Part shown: positions 1 to 6,594 of the stretch, piece after piece
Numbering within the stretch: the stretch's first letter is position 1
How the letters are laid out: each line of letters begins with the position of its first letter
NCBI GenBank assembly: GCA_027460615.1
Contig: JAPZAO010000205.1
Location: forward strand, 1 to 34,454
DNA from: Candidatus Methanoperedens sp.
Lineage (GTDB): Archaea; Halobacteriota; Methanosarcinia; Methanosarcinales; Methanoperedenaceae
Reading direction: 5' to 3'
Length of the DNA stretch: 34,454 nt
Made by a program: the position numbers and the translations under genes
Notes under the pieces: generated by a model
Database searches by the model: none
The model's input: only the letters and a program-made list of their open reading frames with translations
What the model was told of the DNA's origin: nothing

Positions 1-882
1 ATAGACCGGCGTCGGCGGGAAAACCCTCACGGCGATACGACGCGACCTGACCTTCCAGATCCGTATTTTTGTACTTGGCAATCTTCTGGGAATCACGGGC
101 CTCCCGTAAAGACATATGTTCCAGGGGTGCGCGCTGAGCATCAAGTCAAAATCGCGCGTTTCTTCGCAGCGCCTCAAAATCTGCTCCACGAACGAAGGAT
201 CGCGTATACGGACGTTGGCATCGATATAGATCAGGATCTCGTAGTCGTTCAACTCCCGAATATCGAAAGGAAACACACGGAGCCAGCCGTTTTTAAGCAA
301 TGGTGACAACTGATCGCCGGGATTGTTCTTGATGATGCCGCGCAGCTGACCAACGGGCACGGCCGATACATCGTCAGTGAAGACTATGAAGTCGCAATCT
401 ACGGTCTGTGGTACGTGCTCGAGTATCCTGTCGTAGCCGGCAAACACGGCCGTGTAGACACACACCTTGAGCGGTTTCATCGCCTCGCTGGGTGTCCTCA
501 GCACGACTCGGAGGCTCCCAGCGCTTGAGTCGAACGCCGGCCTCATCAAGGTCACTTCGGCCTTCGATAGCGGCGCACCCGCTGCCCGCCCAACCAACGC
601 GTAGTGGAGGAAGGGCTCCATACCCGAAGTGGCAACCTCGGGATTTGCCTCGGCATAGACAACGGGATCGAAGATCGCGGACGGCTTGCGGTTTTCAAAT
701 CGACCGAAGACGAGATAGTGCTCGAACGGGTCTGCCCCTGCTGCCGCGATATCCGGATACGTCGTCAAGTAAAAACGTTCGTCGAACATCGCCGAAGCGA
801 TGACCGCGTTGAGATCGCTGCGCGACAACCCAGCCCGCTTTGCGAGTCTAATGTTCCTTAGGTATCGCCTCAGACGCTGCAT
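1..882 (-). CDS. DUF616-type glycosyltransferase with N-terminal YPD repeats (3' end cut by window; one apparent frameshift)
   Basis: Translating the minus strand from ATG at 882 gives a protein with two tandem N-terminal modules: FYLTTYPDI...HYLVFGR at about residues 37-61, and a similar FDPVVYAEANPEV...HYALVG at about 71-98. These are typical of bacterial surface-polysaccharide glycosyltransferases. From about residue 135 follows a domain like the DUF616 glycosyltransferases (VCVYTAVFAGYD, FTDD, YIDANVRIRDP). It probably transfers a sugar in capsule or O-antigen synthesis; donor and acceptor cannot be read. Near 121-127 the good frame is lost: the frame reading LMLSAHP must shift by one base to continue as EHMSLREARDSQKIAKYKN to the window edge. 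That suggests a single missing base beside a run of G, either a sequencing error or a real frameshift. G+C-rich, bacterial codon use, unlike the archaeal genes after 1.4 kb. Family call fairly sure; activity uncertain. Confidence 0.75.
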   Translation of the reverse strand, partial: MQRLRRYLRNIRLAKRAGLSRSDLNAVIASAMFDERFYLTTYPDIAAAGADPFEHYLVFGRFENRKPSAIFDPVVYAEANPEVATSGMEPFLHYALVGRAAGAPLSKAEVTLMRPAFDSSAGSLRVVLRTPSEAMKPLKVCVYTAVFAGYDRILEHVPQTVDCDFIVFTDDVSAVPVGQLRGIIKNNPGDQLSPLLKNGWLRVFPFDIRELNDYEILIYIDANVRIRDPSFVEQILRRCEETRDFDLMLSAHPWNICLYGRPVIPRRLPSTKIRIWKVRSRRIAVRVFPPTPVY

Positions 883-1136
883 GAACCCGCCGGCAGGCTG
901 AATGTTCGGCGGAGTGCTCGCAAGCGCTGGCGAAGCTGGCCGTTATTGTCGGAACGATCGCAGCCGATGCGGAATTCGTGGCTGTCAATTTCCTTTGCGA
1001 CTTCCGTCAACACATGGCACCCTTTGGTCTTCACGCGGTCTGCAAAGTCGCCAGAGCGGAGCCAGCTTGCGCGCGCAGCGATGTCCTCAGGAAGGCGCAC
1101 ATAGCGGTATGTTTCGTTACGACGCCAGGGATTTAG
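883..1136. other. Interval without a confident gene
   Basis: This gap lies between the divergent glycosyltransferase and acyltransferase. A minus-strand frame is open here, could start at a GTG near 1107, and ends in a TGA that overlaps the glycosyltransferase start. Its translation (for example EVAKEIDSHEFRIGCDRSDN) is not obviously nonsense and could be the 3' remnant of an upstream gene, but I recognise no family. The same frame continues through the acyltransferase on the other strand, so its openness proves little in G+C-rich DNA. Confidence 0.3.
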
Positions 1137-1412
1137 ATGACAAACTATCGCGCTGACTATCTCACTCCTGAAGCACTCGCCAGCATGCCCTTCAAATCTT
1201 TGGGGCATGACGTGATGATTCATGAACGTGTAACGCTCGTTGGCATTGAAAATATTTCGATTGGCTCGCACGTGCGAATTGATCCGGAGGTCATCCTGCT
1301 TGCGACCGGACCGTTGATCATTGGATGCTACACGCATATCGCCGCCGGCGTCTTTATTGGTGCCAAGGCAGGTTTCGAAATGAAGAACTTTGCAAACATC
1401 GCGAAGAAATAA
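1137..1412 (+). CDS. Hexapeptide-repeat acyltransferase, truncated at its 3' end
   Basis: The 91-residue product begins MTNYRADYLTPEAL and shows left-handed beta-helix hexapeptide periodicity (VGIENISIGSHVRIDPEVI, ATGPLIIGCYTHIAAGV). This is the pattern of WcaF/maltose O-acetyltransferase-type enzymes that acetylate sugars in surface polysaccharides. Full members are usually around 180-220 residues. Here recognisable similarity stops at about residue 84 (AGFEMKNF) and the frame closes six codons later at TAA. The catalytic His region and the remaining coils are missing, so this fragment should be inactive. The break coincides with a change from G+C-rich bacterial-looking DNA to A+T-richer archaeal-looking DNA, suggesting an assembly join or recombination breakpoint near 1385-1412. 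It is divergent from the glycosyltransferase, consistent with a polysaccharide locus. Confidence 0.75.
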   Translation: MTNYRADYLTPEALASMPFKSLGHDVMIHERVTLVGIENISIGSHVRIDPEVILLATGPLIIGCYTHIAAGVFIGAKAGFEMKNFANIAKK

Positions 1413-1435
1413 TATAAAGTGAAGAGGTATAAAGA
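1385..1435. other. Probable junction between bacterial-like and archaeal-like sequence
   Basis: The acyltransferase frame degenerates here and the base composition becomes markedly A+T-richer. From 1436 onward every gene has archaeal relatives and strong purine-rich ribosome binding sites (for example GAGGT just before 1436). No insertion sequence ends, target duplication or long repeat are visible at the join. An assembly chimera is the simplest reading. A genuine transfer or deletion breakpoint cannot be excluded from sequence alone. Confidence 0.5.
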
Positions 1436-1741
1436 ATGAGCAATAAAGATTCAACGTTGTGGATACTCATCGCGCTACTTGTGGCAGTAATCCTGTTGTT
1501 TTCCGGAGGCGGAATGATTGGTTTCGGCATGGGTTTCGGAGCTATGATGGGTTTTGGAGTCATCATAATGGTATTATTCTGGGGAGCAATAATCTGGCTT
1601 GTGATTTCACTTATAAATGCCGACAATAAGAAATCAGAAGAAACACCTGAATCAGCGCTTACAATCCTGAAAAAACGATATGCTAGGGGCGAAATAACAA
1701 GAGAGCAGTACCTTGAGATGGAGAAGGAACTGACGGGGTAA
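1436..1741 (+). CDS. Small membrane protein with C-terminal SHOCT domain
   Basis: This 101-residue protein has two hydrophobic segments (about residues 8-22 and 41-60) separated by a Gly/Met-rich stretch (GGGMIGFGMGFGAMMGFG). It ends in a SHOCT (short C-terminal) domain at about 73-99, with the usual pattern LKKRYARGEITREQYLEM. SHOCT tails are thought to mediate oligomerisation; no enzymatic role is expected. The ATG is preceded by GAGGT at good spacing. It is the first gene of a tight same-strand cluster with an ArsR regulator and DsrE and OsmC proteins, which suggests a membrane-associated role in a redox or metal response. Family call is firm; function unknown. Confidence 0.85.
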   Translation: MSNKDSTLWILIALLVAVILLFSGGGMIGFGMGFGAMMGFGVIIMVLFWGAIIWLVISLINADNKKSEETPESALTILKKRYARGEITREQYLEMEKELTG

Positions 1742-1763
1742 AATATGAACTGGAGTACATAAA

Positions 1764-2084
1764 ATGGACAAGAAAATCTTTGAAATGCATGCAGAGATAT
1801 GTAAGGTCTTTACAAATCCCAAAAGACTGGAAATAATAAGCCTTCTCAGAGATGGAGAGAAAACTGTAAACGAGCTTACCGAACTGGCTGATGTGCCGCA
1901 GGCAAACGTCTCGCAGCATCTCACAGTCTTGAGACAGAATAACGTTGTTACCACAAGAAGGAATGGAGCAAATATTTATTACAAAATCGGAAATCCGAAA
2001 ATCTTGCAGGCATGCGATTTGATGAGGGAAGTTCTTCTGGAACAATTAAAGGAGAATGAAAAGTTAGCAAAGAGGATGTTATGA
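1764..2084 (+). CDS. ArsR-family winged helix-turn-helix regulator
   Basis: The 106-residue protein matches ArsR/SmtB repressors: a dimerising N-terminal helix, then FTNPKRLEIISLLRDGEKTVNEL, a recognition helix region DVPQANVSQHLTVLR, and a wing RRNGANIYYKI. It should bind an operator as a homodimer and respond to metal, metalloid or thiol state. The classic metal-binding ELCVCDL motif is absent and only two Cys are present (in EICKVF and QACDLM), so sensing may differ from arsenic or zinc sensors. The stop overlaps the DsrE start by 4 nt (ATGA at 2081-2084), indicating translational coupling; it probably regulates this cluster. Confidence 0.9.
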   Translation: MDKKIFEMHAEICKVFTNPKRLEIISLLRDGEKTVNELTELADVPQANVSQHLTVLRQNNVVTTRRNGANIYYKIGNPKILQACDLMREVLLEQLKENEKLAKRML

Positions 2085-2404
2085 AGTTTGGAATAATAAT
2101 AAACACAAACGAGCCGGAAACAGTGTGGAATGCCTTTAGATTCGGCACTACTTCTTTACTTATGGAGCACGAGGTAAAAGTGTTTCTTCTGGGTAAAGGT
2201 GTTGAGAGTGAAAATATTCAGGATGAAAAATTCAAAGTTCAGGAACAGATAGGATTGTTTGTAGAGCATAAAGGTCAGATTTTTGCATGCGGAACCTGCC
2301 TGAAAATAAGGCAGATGAAAGGGAGCGAGGTTTGCCCGATCTCTACTATGCATGATATGCTCCATATAGTCGAAGAATCTGACAAGGTTTTAGTATTTGG
2401 TTAA
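2081..2404 (+). CDS. DsrE/DsrF-like sulfur-relay family protein
   Basis: The 107-residue protein has the DsrE fold pattern: a beta strand KFGIIINTNEPETVWNAFRF, then LLMEHEVKVFLLGKGVE, and a conserved Cys motif FACGTCLKIRQ followed by a third Cys in SEVCPIS. DsrE-family proteins carry persulfide sulfur or act in sulfur-dependent redox chemistry, and the CxxC here is a plausible sulfur-accepting or disulfide site. It is translationally coupled to the ArsR gene and followed 12 nt later by an OsmC-like thiol protein, so a joint role in reactive sulfur or thiol metabolism is likely. The partner donating or accepting sulfur is not visible. Confidence 0.85.
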   Translation: MKFGIIINTNEPETVWNAFRFGTTSLLMEHEVKVFLLGKGVESENIQDEKFKVQEQIGLFVEHKGQIFACGTCLKIRQMKGSEVCPISTMHDMLHIVEESDKVLVFG

Positions 2405-2416
2405 AAAGGTGAAAAA

Positions 2417-2947
2417 ATGATAGTAAATCGTGTAGATGTGGAAAAATTCAAGGAAACAGTTGAAAAAGCAAGAAAAGACCCTGCCAGTGGCAAGAAAATC
2501 ATGGAGATAGAGGGTGAATGGAGGATAGGCAAAACAGGTCCCCAGTTTGAATCAAAGATAAAAACAGAAAAGGGAGGAGAGATTACCCTTCAATCTGATG
2601 AGACGCTGATTCTTGGAGGTGGTGGAACTGCTCCTAACCCTGTGCAGTACTGCATTTACGGATTAATTGCCTGCTATGCCGCCACCTTTGCGAAGTGGGC
2701 TGCCATGGAAGGAATTGTGCTTCGCAGCTTCAGGATAAAAGCTACCGCGAACATGGATTTGACCGGAGCATTTGGAGTCACGCAAAACCCGATTCTTGAG
2801 CACCTGAAATGGGAGATGCTTGTTGATTCGAACGCAAGCATCGAAAAGCTTGAGCAACTGAATGAAATTGCAAAGGAGCGATGCCCGGGTTACTATTGCG
2901 TTACTCACGCGATATTCCCTGAAATAATAGTGAAAAAATTAAAGTAA
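2417..2947 (+). CDS. OsmC-family (peroxiredoxin-like) protein
   Basis: The 176-residue protein resembles OsmC/Ohr/YhfA thiol proteins. A typical helix NPVQYCIYGLIACYAATFAKW contains Cys79 and Cys86, and a second conserved Cys region ERCPGYYC holds Cys156 and Cys161. OsmC proteins reduce organic hydroperoxides using two such cysteines; many archaeal members are uncharacterised and may act on persulfides or other thiol species. A ribosome binding site (AAAAAGGTG) precedes the ATG. Its place after ArsR and DsrE genes supports a sulfur/redox stress role. The four cysteines, rather than two, are worth noting. Confidence 0.88.
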   Translation: MIVNRVDVEKFKETVEKARKDPASGKKIMEIEGEWRIGKTGPQFESKIKTEKGGEITLQSDETLILGGGGTAPNPVQYCIYGLIACYAATFAKWAAMEGIVLRSFRIKATANMDLTGAFGVTQNPILEHLKWEMLVDSNASIEKLEQLNEIAKERCPGYYCVTHAIFPEIIVKKLK

Positions 2948-2979
2948 AAACTTATCAAATAGAACTTGCAGGAACTCAA

Positions 2980-3324
2980 TTACTTATCTCTCAGCGAAGC
3001 CCATCTCATAAGAGGCGTTATAGTGTTTCTCAATTCCATTCCTTCTTTTGTGAGCGAGTACTCTACTCTCGGAGGTATTTCGGCAAACGCTTCTCTTTTT
3101 ATTATGTTCGCACTCTCCAGTTCCTTTAATCTATCTGCTAATGTTTTTGGACTTATTTCACCCAGCTTTTTTTCAAGTTCATTATAGCGCAATTTCTGGT
3201 TATTTCCTATTGCACTGATAATCAGCAGTGCCCATTTTTTACTGAGGATGCCCATGATACCTTCAATAGAACACAAACATATATCGTCCTCATACTCTGT
3301 ACATCTTTTACTTTCTTTTTGCAT
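2980..3324 (-). CDS. HxlR-family winged helix-turn-helix regulator
   Basis: The protein shows the HxlR pattern: SKKWALLIISAIGNN, LRYNELEKKLGEISPKTLADRLKEL, and the wing PPRVEYSLTKEG. HxlR regulators are small dimeric repressors or activators responding to formaldehyde, thiols or electrophiles. Here Cys8, Cys16 and Cys18 precede the DNA-binding domain, a plausible redox or electrophile switch. I choose ATG 3324 because GGAAG lies 5 nt upstream; ATG 3336 and TTG 3342 are in frame but have weaker signals. It is transcribed away from the small CxxC protein and CopD-like gene. A perfect 8-bp inverted repeat lies between them, a likely operator. Confidence 0.9.
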   Translation of the reverse strand: MQKESKRCTEYEDDICLCSIEGIMGILSKKWALLIISAIGNNQKLRYNELEKKLGEISPKTLADRLKELESANIIKREAFAEIPPRVEYSLTKEGMELRNTITPLMRWASLRDK

Positions 3325-3357
3325 AGCGACTTCCATTTTCAATAGCAGCTATTTAAC

Positions 3358-3377
3358 TTTAAACTTGATAGTTTAAA
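3358..3377. promoter_or_regulatory. Perfect inverted repeat, candidate HxlR operator over a TATA-like box
   Basis: The sequence TTTAAACT-TGAT-AGTTTAAA has two perfect 8-bp arms and a 4-nt spacer. It lies 33 bp upstream of the HxlR start and 43 bp upstream of the divergent 39-residue ORF. Its right arm is part of a TATA-like TTTAAATAC, so a bound dimer would block TBP. The symmetry is seen directly; regulator identity is inferred from position. Confidence 0.55.
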
Positions 3378-3420
3378 TACTTTATTAACTGAAGTAACAA
3401 TATAAAAGGAGGTGAAAAAG

Positions 3421-3540
3421 ATGTGCCGACAATGCCTTCCCATTACTACAAATAAAGAACAGCAAATGAATGATAACACAAAGAGTAGAAATAAAGAAAC
3501 AGTTAGCGAAGAACACGAACAAATCTTGAAAAAAACCTAA
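3421..3540 (+). CDS. 39-residue Cys-containing small protein
   Basis: A strong ribosome binding site (AAAAGGAGGTGA) precedes ATG 3421. The frame encodes 39 residues beginning MCRQCLPITTNKEQ and ending in a charged, Lys/Glu/Asn-rich tail, stop at 3538-3540. The N-terminal CxxC at positions 2-5 is a possible metal or redox site. It faces the HxlR regulator across the candidate operator and lies upstream of a CopD-like membrane gene, so it is probably under HxlR control. I recognise no family. The excellent ribosome site and conserved-looking context are the evidence that it is translated. Confidence 0.55.
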   Translation: MCRQCLPITTNKEQQMNDNTKSRNKETVSEEHEQILKKT

Positions 3541-3548
3541 AATGTATA

Positions 3549-3571
3549 TGCCCCTGTTTTAGATTGGGGCA
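3549..3571 (+). terminator. Hairpin after the small CxxC gene (terminator or attenuator)
   Basis: TGCCCC and GGGGCA form a perfect 6-bp stem around an 11-nt loop, starting 8 nt after the stop of the 39-residue ORF and followed by GTATTTTATT. It could reduce read-through into the CopD-like gene, giving excess small-protein mRNA, or protect the 3' end. The T-run is short, so termination efficiency is uncertain. Confidence 0.4.
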
Positions 3572-3601
3572 GTATTTTATTCAAATAAAAGAGGTGATAA
3601 A

Positions 3602-4048
3602 ATGGAAATAATAAACATCATTACGCTCTGGCTGCATTATCTGGCAACTGTAATGTGGATTGGCGGAATGGCATTCAATTTACTGGTACTTCGCCCTTCA
3701 ATGATAGTAATTGACCAAAACCAGCGTCCAGTGCTTGGAACTATGGTATTGAAGCGTTTCATAATTTTCGCATGGCTGTGCATCGCGGTGCTCGTACTGA
3801 CCGGCATTTCGATTTACTACAACCGAATAGCTTCTGATAACATTCCTGCGACGTATGGAATTGTTTTACTGGGTAAACACATTGTGACTTCAATAATGAT
3901 TTTAGTTGTTGCCTGGGTCAGTTTCGTTCTTTCCGAGAAGTTGGCGCCTTTTGCGCCAAAGCCTGATACAATATTGATACTTGTAAAAACTAACCTGTCT
4001 TTGGGGATATTGGTGTTATTTTTAACATCAGGCTTGAGGGTGACATAA
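3602..4048 (+). CDS. CopD-like four-helix membrane protein
   Basis: The 148-residue protein has four predicted membrane segments (about 5-28, 53-72, 89-111 and 123-146). Its first helix LWLHYLATVMWIGGMAFNLL resembles the CopD/YcnJ copper-resistance and related heme-binding membrane families. His12 in helix 1 and His93 in helix 3 are plausible heme or copper ligands. AGAGGTGAT lies just before the ATG. It follows the HxlR-facing small CxxC gene, so a thiol- or metal-linked membrane redox role is reasonable. No periplasmic copper-binding domain is fused. Family assignment is moderate because short four-helix proteins look alike. Confidence 0.65.
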   Translation: MEIINIITLWLHYLATVMWIGGMAFNLLVLRPSMIVIDQNQRPVLGTMVLKRFIIFAWLCIAVLVLTGISIYYNRIASDNIPATYGIVLLGKHIVTSIMILVVAWVSFVLSEKLAPFAPKPDTILILVKTNLSLGILVLFLTSGLRVT

Positions 4049-4096
4049 TAAAAAACATTGGAATCAGCACTTTCCAAAAGATTAATTAACCCAGTA

Positions 4097-4105
4097 AAAT
4101 ATATA
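4097..4105 (+). promoter_or_regulatory. Candidate archaeal TATA box for purP
   Basis: AAATATATA lies 25 bp upstream of ATG 4130 in an A+T-rich gap. That is the right distance for a nearly leaderless transcript. An AGGTG just before the ATG would then not be transcribed, so one of the two signals is probably incidental. Confidence 0.3.
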
Positions 4106-4129
4106 CCTGTTGCACTACGTAGGTGCTTA

Positions 4130-5200
4130 ATGATTAAGAAACAGGAAATTCTTGATATTTTAGAGGGTTATGACAAGGATGCTCTTTCGATAGCCACGGT
4201 CTGCTCGCACAGCAGCCTCCAGATTTTTGACGGGGCAAGAAAAGAGGGCTTTAAGACCATCGGTATCTGCATGGGCGCGCCTCCAAAATTCTATGACGCT
4301 TTCCCGAAAGCAAAACCCGATGAATTTTTTATAGTGAAGGATTACAAGGAAATCCTTTCAAAATCGGATGAGCTTGCATCCAAAAACGCCATAATTATCC
4401 CGCACGGGTCGTTTGTTGAATATCTCGGAGCTGATAATTTCCAGAAGTTGCGCCTGCCCACGTACGGCAACCGCAGGGTTCTTGAATGGGAATCAGACCG
4501 GGAAATGAGCCGCAACTGGCTTGAAGCCGCAGGCATAAAAATGCCCCGCCAGATAAAGAACCCTGAAGATATTGATTCACCCATGATGGTGAAGTATTAC
4601 GGCGCTAAAGGCGGGATGGGGTTTTTCGTCGTGAAAAATTACTCAGACTTCAAGAAAAGGATAAATCCGGCTGAAAAATTCACGATACAGGAATTCGTTC
4701 TTGGAACGCGTTATTACATGCATTATTTTTATTCACCAATTAAATCCGACGGCTACGCATTGAGTAAAGGCACGCTTGAACTCCTGGGTATAGACAGGCG
4801 CGTGGAGTCAAACGCTGATGAGATTTTCAGGATAGGCTCACCGACAGAGCTTGCTGAAGCCGGTATTTACCCCACGTTTGTAGTGACGGGCAACATTCCC
4901 CTCATAGTGAGGGAATCGCTTCTCCCCAGAATATTCGATATGGGGGAAAAGGTAGTTGAGAAATCGCTTGAGCTGTTCGGAGGAATGATAGGGCCATTCT
5001 GCCTTGAAGCCGTTGTGACCGATTCGCTTGAATTGAAAGTGTTTGAGATATCTGCTCGCATCGTTGCAGGAACCAACCTGTTCATCTCCGGTTCTCCGTA
5101 TTCTGATTTGGTGGATGAGAAACTCTCGATGGGACGGCGTATTGCCCGCGAGATCAGGGTGGCAAAGGACAAGGAGCTACTCTCCGAGGTAATCTCATGA
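4130..5200 (+). CDS. purP: Formate-dependent AICAR ligase (FAICAR synthetase) PurP
   Basis: The 356-residue protein matches archaeal PurP, an ATP-grasp ligase that forms FAICAR from AICAR, formate and ATP in purine synthesis, replacing the folate-dependent PurH step. Diagnostic stretches include TVCSHSSLQIFDGARKEGF near the N-terminus, IPHGSFVEYLG, LPTYGNRRVLEWE, MVKYYGAKGGMGFF, IQEFVLGTRYYMHYFYSP and the C-terminal FEISARIVAGTNLF. Length agrees with the family. An upstream in-frame ATG at 4058 would add 24 residues unlike the family; ATG 4130, with AGGTG upstream, fits better. It overlaps the following dehydrogenase by 4 nt (ATGA), so they are co-translated. PurP is typical of methanogens and relatives. 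Confidence 0.95.
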   Translation: MIKKQEILDILEGYDKDALSIATVCSHSSLQIFDGARKEGFKTIGICMGAPPKFYDAFPKAKPDEFFIVKDYKEILSKSDELASKNAIIIPHGSFVEYLGADNFQKLRLPTYGNRRVLEWESDREMSRNWLEAAGIKMPRQIKNPEDIDSPMMVKYYGAKGGMGFFVVKNYSDFKKRINPAEKFTIQEFVLGTRYYMHYFYSPIKSDGYALSKGTLELLGIDRRVESNADEIFRIGSPTELAEAGIYPTFVVTGNIPLIVRESLLPRIFDMGEKVVEKSLELFGGMIGPFCLEAVVTDSLELKVFEISARIVAGTNLFISGSPYSDLVDEKLSMGRRIAREIRVAKDKELLSEVIS

Positions 5201-6585
5201 CGCAAAAGAAAGAATATGACGTGATAATCGTAGGCGCGGGACCTGCCGGCATGTTCGCTGCAGATGAACTTGCAGGAAAAATGAATGTGCTTATCATTGA
5301 TATGGGACGCGACATAGATGAGCGCGAATGCAAGATGAAGCGCCGCGGCGTCTGTACACATTGCGACCCGTGTGATATCATGTGCGGCGTGGGAGGCGCA
5401 GGGACGTATTCGGACGGGACGCTCAACCTTCGCCCCGATATAGGCGGAGACCTTGCAGAGCAGACCGGCGACCCTGAATATGCCTGGGAACTGGTTGACC
5501 ATGTGGACAAGGTATTCGTGAGATACGGCGCGCCGGAGCAGTTATACATTCCCAAAGGCGACGAAGTCGAGCAGTTAAAACGCCGTGCCGCTGCTGTGGG
5601 AGCAAGGTTCATCGAGATAATCCAGAGGCACATGGGGTCTGACAATGCGCCAAGGGTTATTGGTAATTTTGAAAAGGATTTGAAGGAAAGGGGCATTGAA
5701 TTCCTGCTTGATACGAAGGTATCAGACCTGATTATCGAAAATGATACATGCAGCGGTGTGGTATTGCAGGACGGGACGGAGTTACACTCCAGGTTCACGA
5801 TAATAGCGCCCGGAAGGGTCGGGGCGAAATGGATAGATGAGATTATCCAGAAACACAAAATCGGGGCGAAATACGCACCCATTGACGTTGGTGTCAGGGT
5901 GGAAGTCCCGGCAATCGTGATGGACCCGATAACGAAGATTAACCGTGACCCGAAATTCCATATCCAGACCAAGACCTATGATGATTTTGTCAGGACATTC
6001 TGCACGAACGAGCATGGTTTTGTGGTCAAGGAAGAGTATGAGGATTTCATAGCTACTAACGGGCATTCCATGACAAATATGGAATCTGAGAACACGAATT
6101 TTGCTTTTATTGTCAGGGTGGAGCTTACCGAACCCATTGAGAATACCGTGCGCTACGGGCGGTCGATTGCGAAGCTTGCAACCACAATCGGCGGGGGAAA
6201 GCCTGTGCTTCAGAGGATGGGTGATCTGCGGCGCGGCAGGCGCAGTACCGAAGCGAGGCTCAGGAAGAATGTTGTGGTTAATACCCTTAAGGACGTGACG
6301 CCGGGCGATATTTCCATGGCTCTCCCGCACCGCATTGTCACTGATATAAGGGAAGGGCTTGAGGTTTTAAATGAAATAATTCCCGGGGTGGCATCCGATT
6401 CCACGCTTTTGTATGCGCCCGAGGTGAAATTCTATTCCATGCAGGTTCTTGTGGACAGGAACATGGAATCCTCGGTTAAGAACCTGTTCGCAGCCGGGGA
6501 CGGCGCCGGCCTTTCGAGGGATATTGTGAATGCTGCGGCGACAGGAGTGATTGCGGGCAGGGGGATATTGAAGAAGGCGGGGTGA
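5197..6585 (+). CDS. FAD-dependent dehydrogenase (COG2509-like)
   Basis: The 462-residue protein begins with a Rossmann dinucleotide motif IIVGAGPAGMF (GxGxxG at 13-18). It ends with the FAD-binding motif NLFAAGDGAGLSRDIVNAAATG, as in large uncharacterised FAD dehydrogenases. A Cys-rich patch near the N-terminus (Cys45, 53, 56, 59 and 63, in RRGVCTHCDPCDIMCGVGG) could bind a cluster or act in thiol redox chemistry. The middle region includes RRGRRSTEARLRKN and DVTPGDISMALPHRI. The substrate is unknown. It is coupled to purP by an ATGA overlap and ends only 9 nt before the methyltransferase of the defence operon. Family assignment is good; the reaction is not known. Confidence 0.85.
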   Translation: MTQKKEYDVIIVGAGPAGMFAADELAGKMNVLIIDMGRDIDERECKMKRRGVCTHCDPCDIMCGVGGAGTYSDGTLNLRPDIGGDLAEQTGDPEYAWELVDHVDKVFVRYGAPEQLYIPKGDEVEQLKRRAAAVGARFIEIIQRHMGSDNAPRVIGNFEKDLKERGIEFLLDTKVSDLIIENDTCSGVVLQDGTELHSRFTIIAPGRVGAKWIDEIIQKHKIGAKYAPIDVGVRVEVPAIVMDPITKINRDPKFHIQTKTYDDFVRTFCTNEHGFVVKEEYEDFIATNGHSMTNMESENTNFAFIVRVELTEPIENTVRYGRSIAKLATTIGGGKPVLQRMGDLRRGRRSTEARLRKNVVVNTLKDVTPGDISMALPHRIVTDIREGLEVLNEIIPGVASDSTLLYAPEVKFYSMQVLVDRNMESSVKNLFAAGDGAGLSRDIVNAAATGVIAGRGILKKAG

Positions 6586-6594
6586 TACAGCGAA

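Noticed and set aside
870-1454. Long minus-strand open frame of 194 codons
   Set aside because: Its larger part is antisense to a clear hexapeptide acyltransferase, and no family is recognisable; only the part before 1136 could be a remnant, noted as an uncertain interval.
4058-4129. Extended N-terminus of PurP from an upstream ATG
   Set aside because: The extra residues do not resemble the family, there is no ribosome site before 4058, and ATG 4130 gives the usual length.
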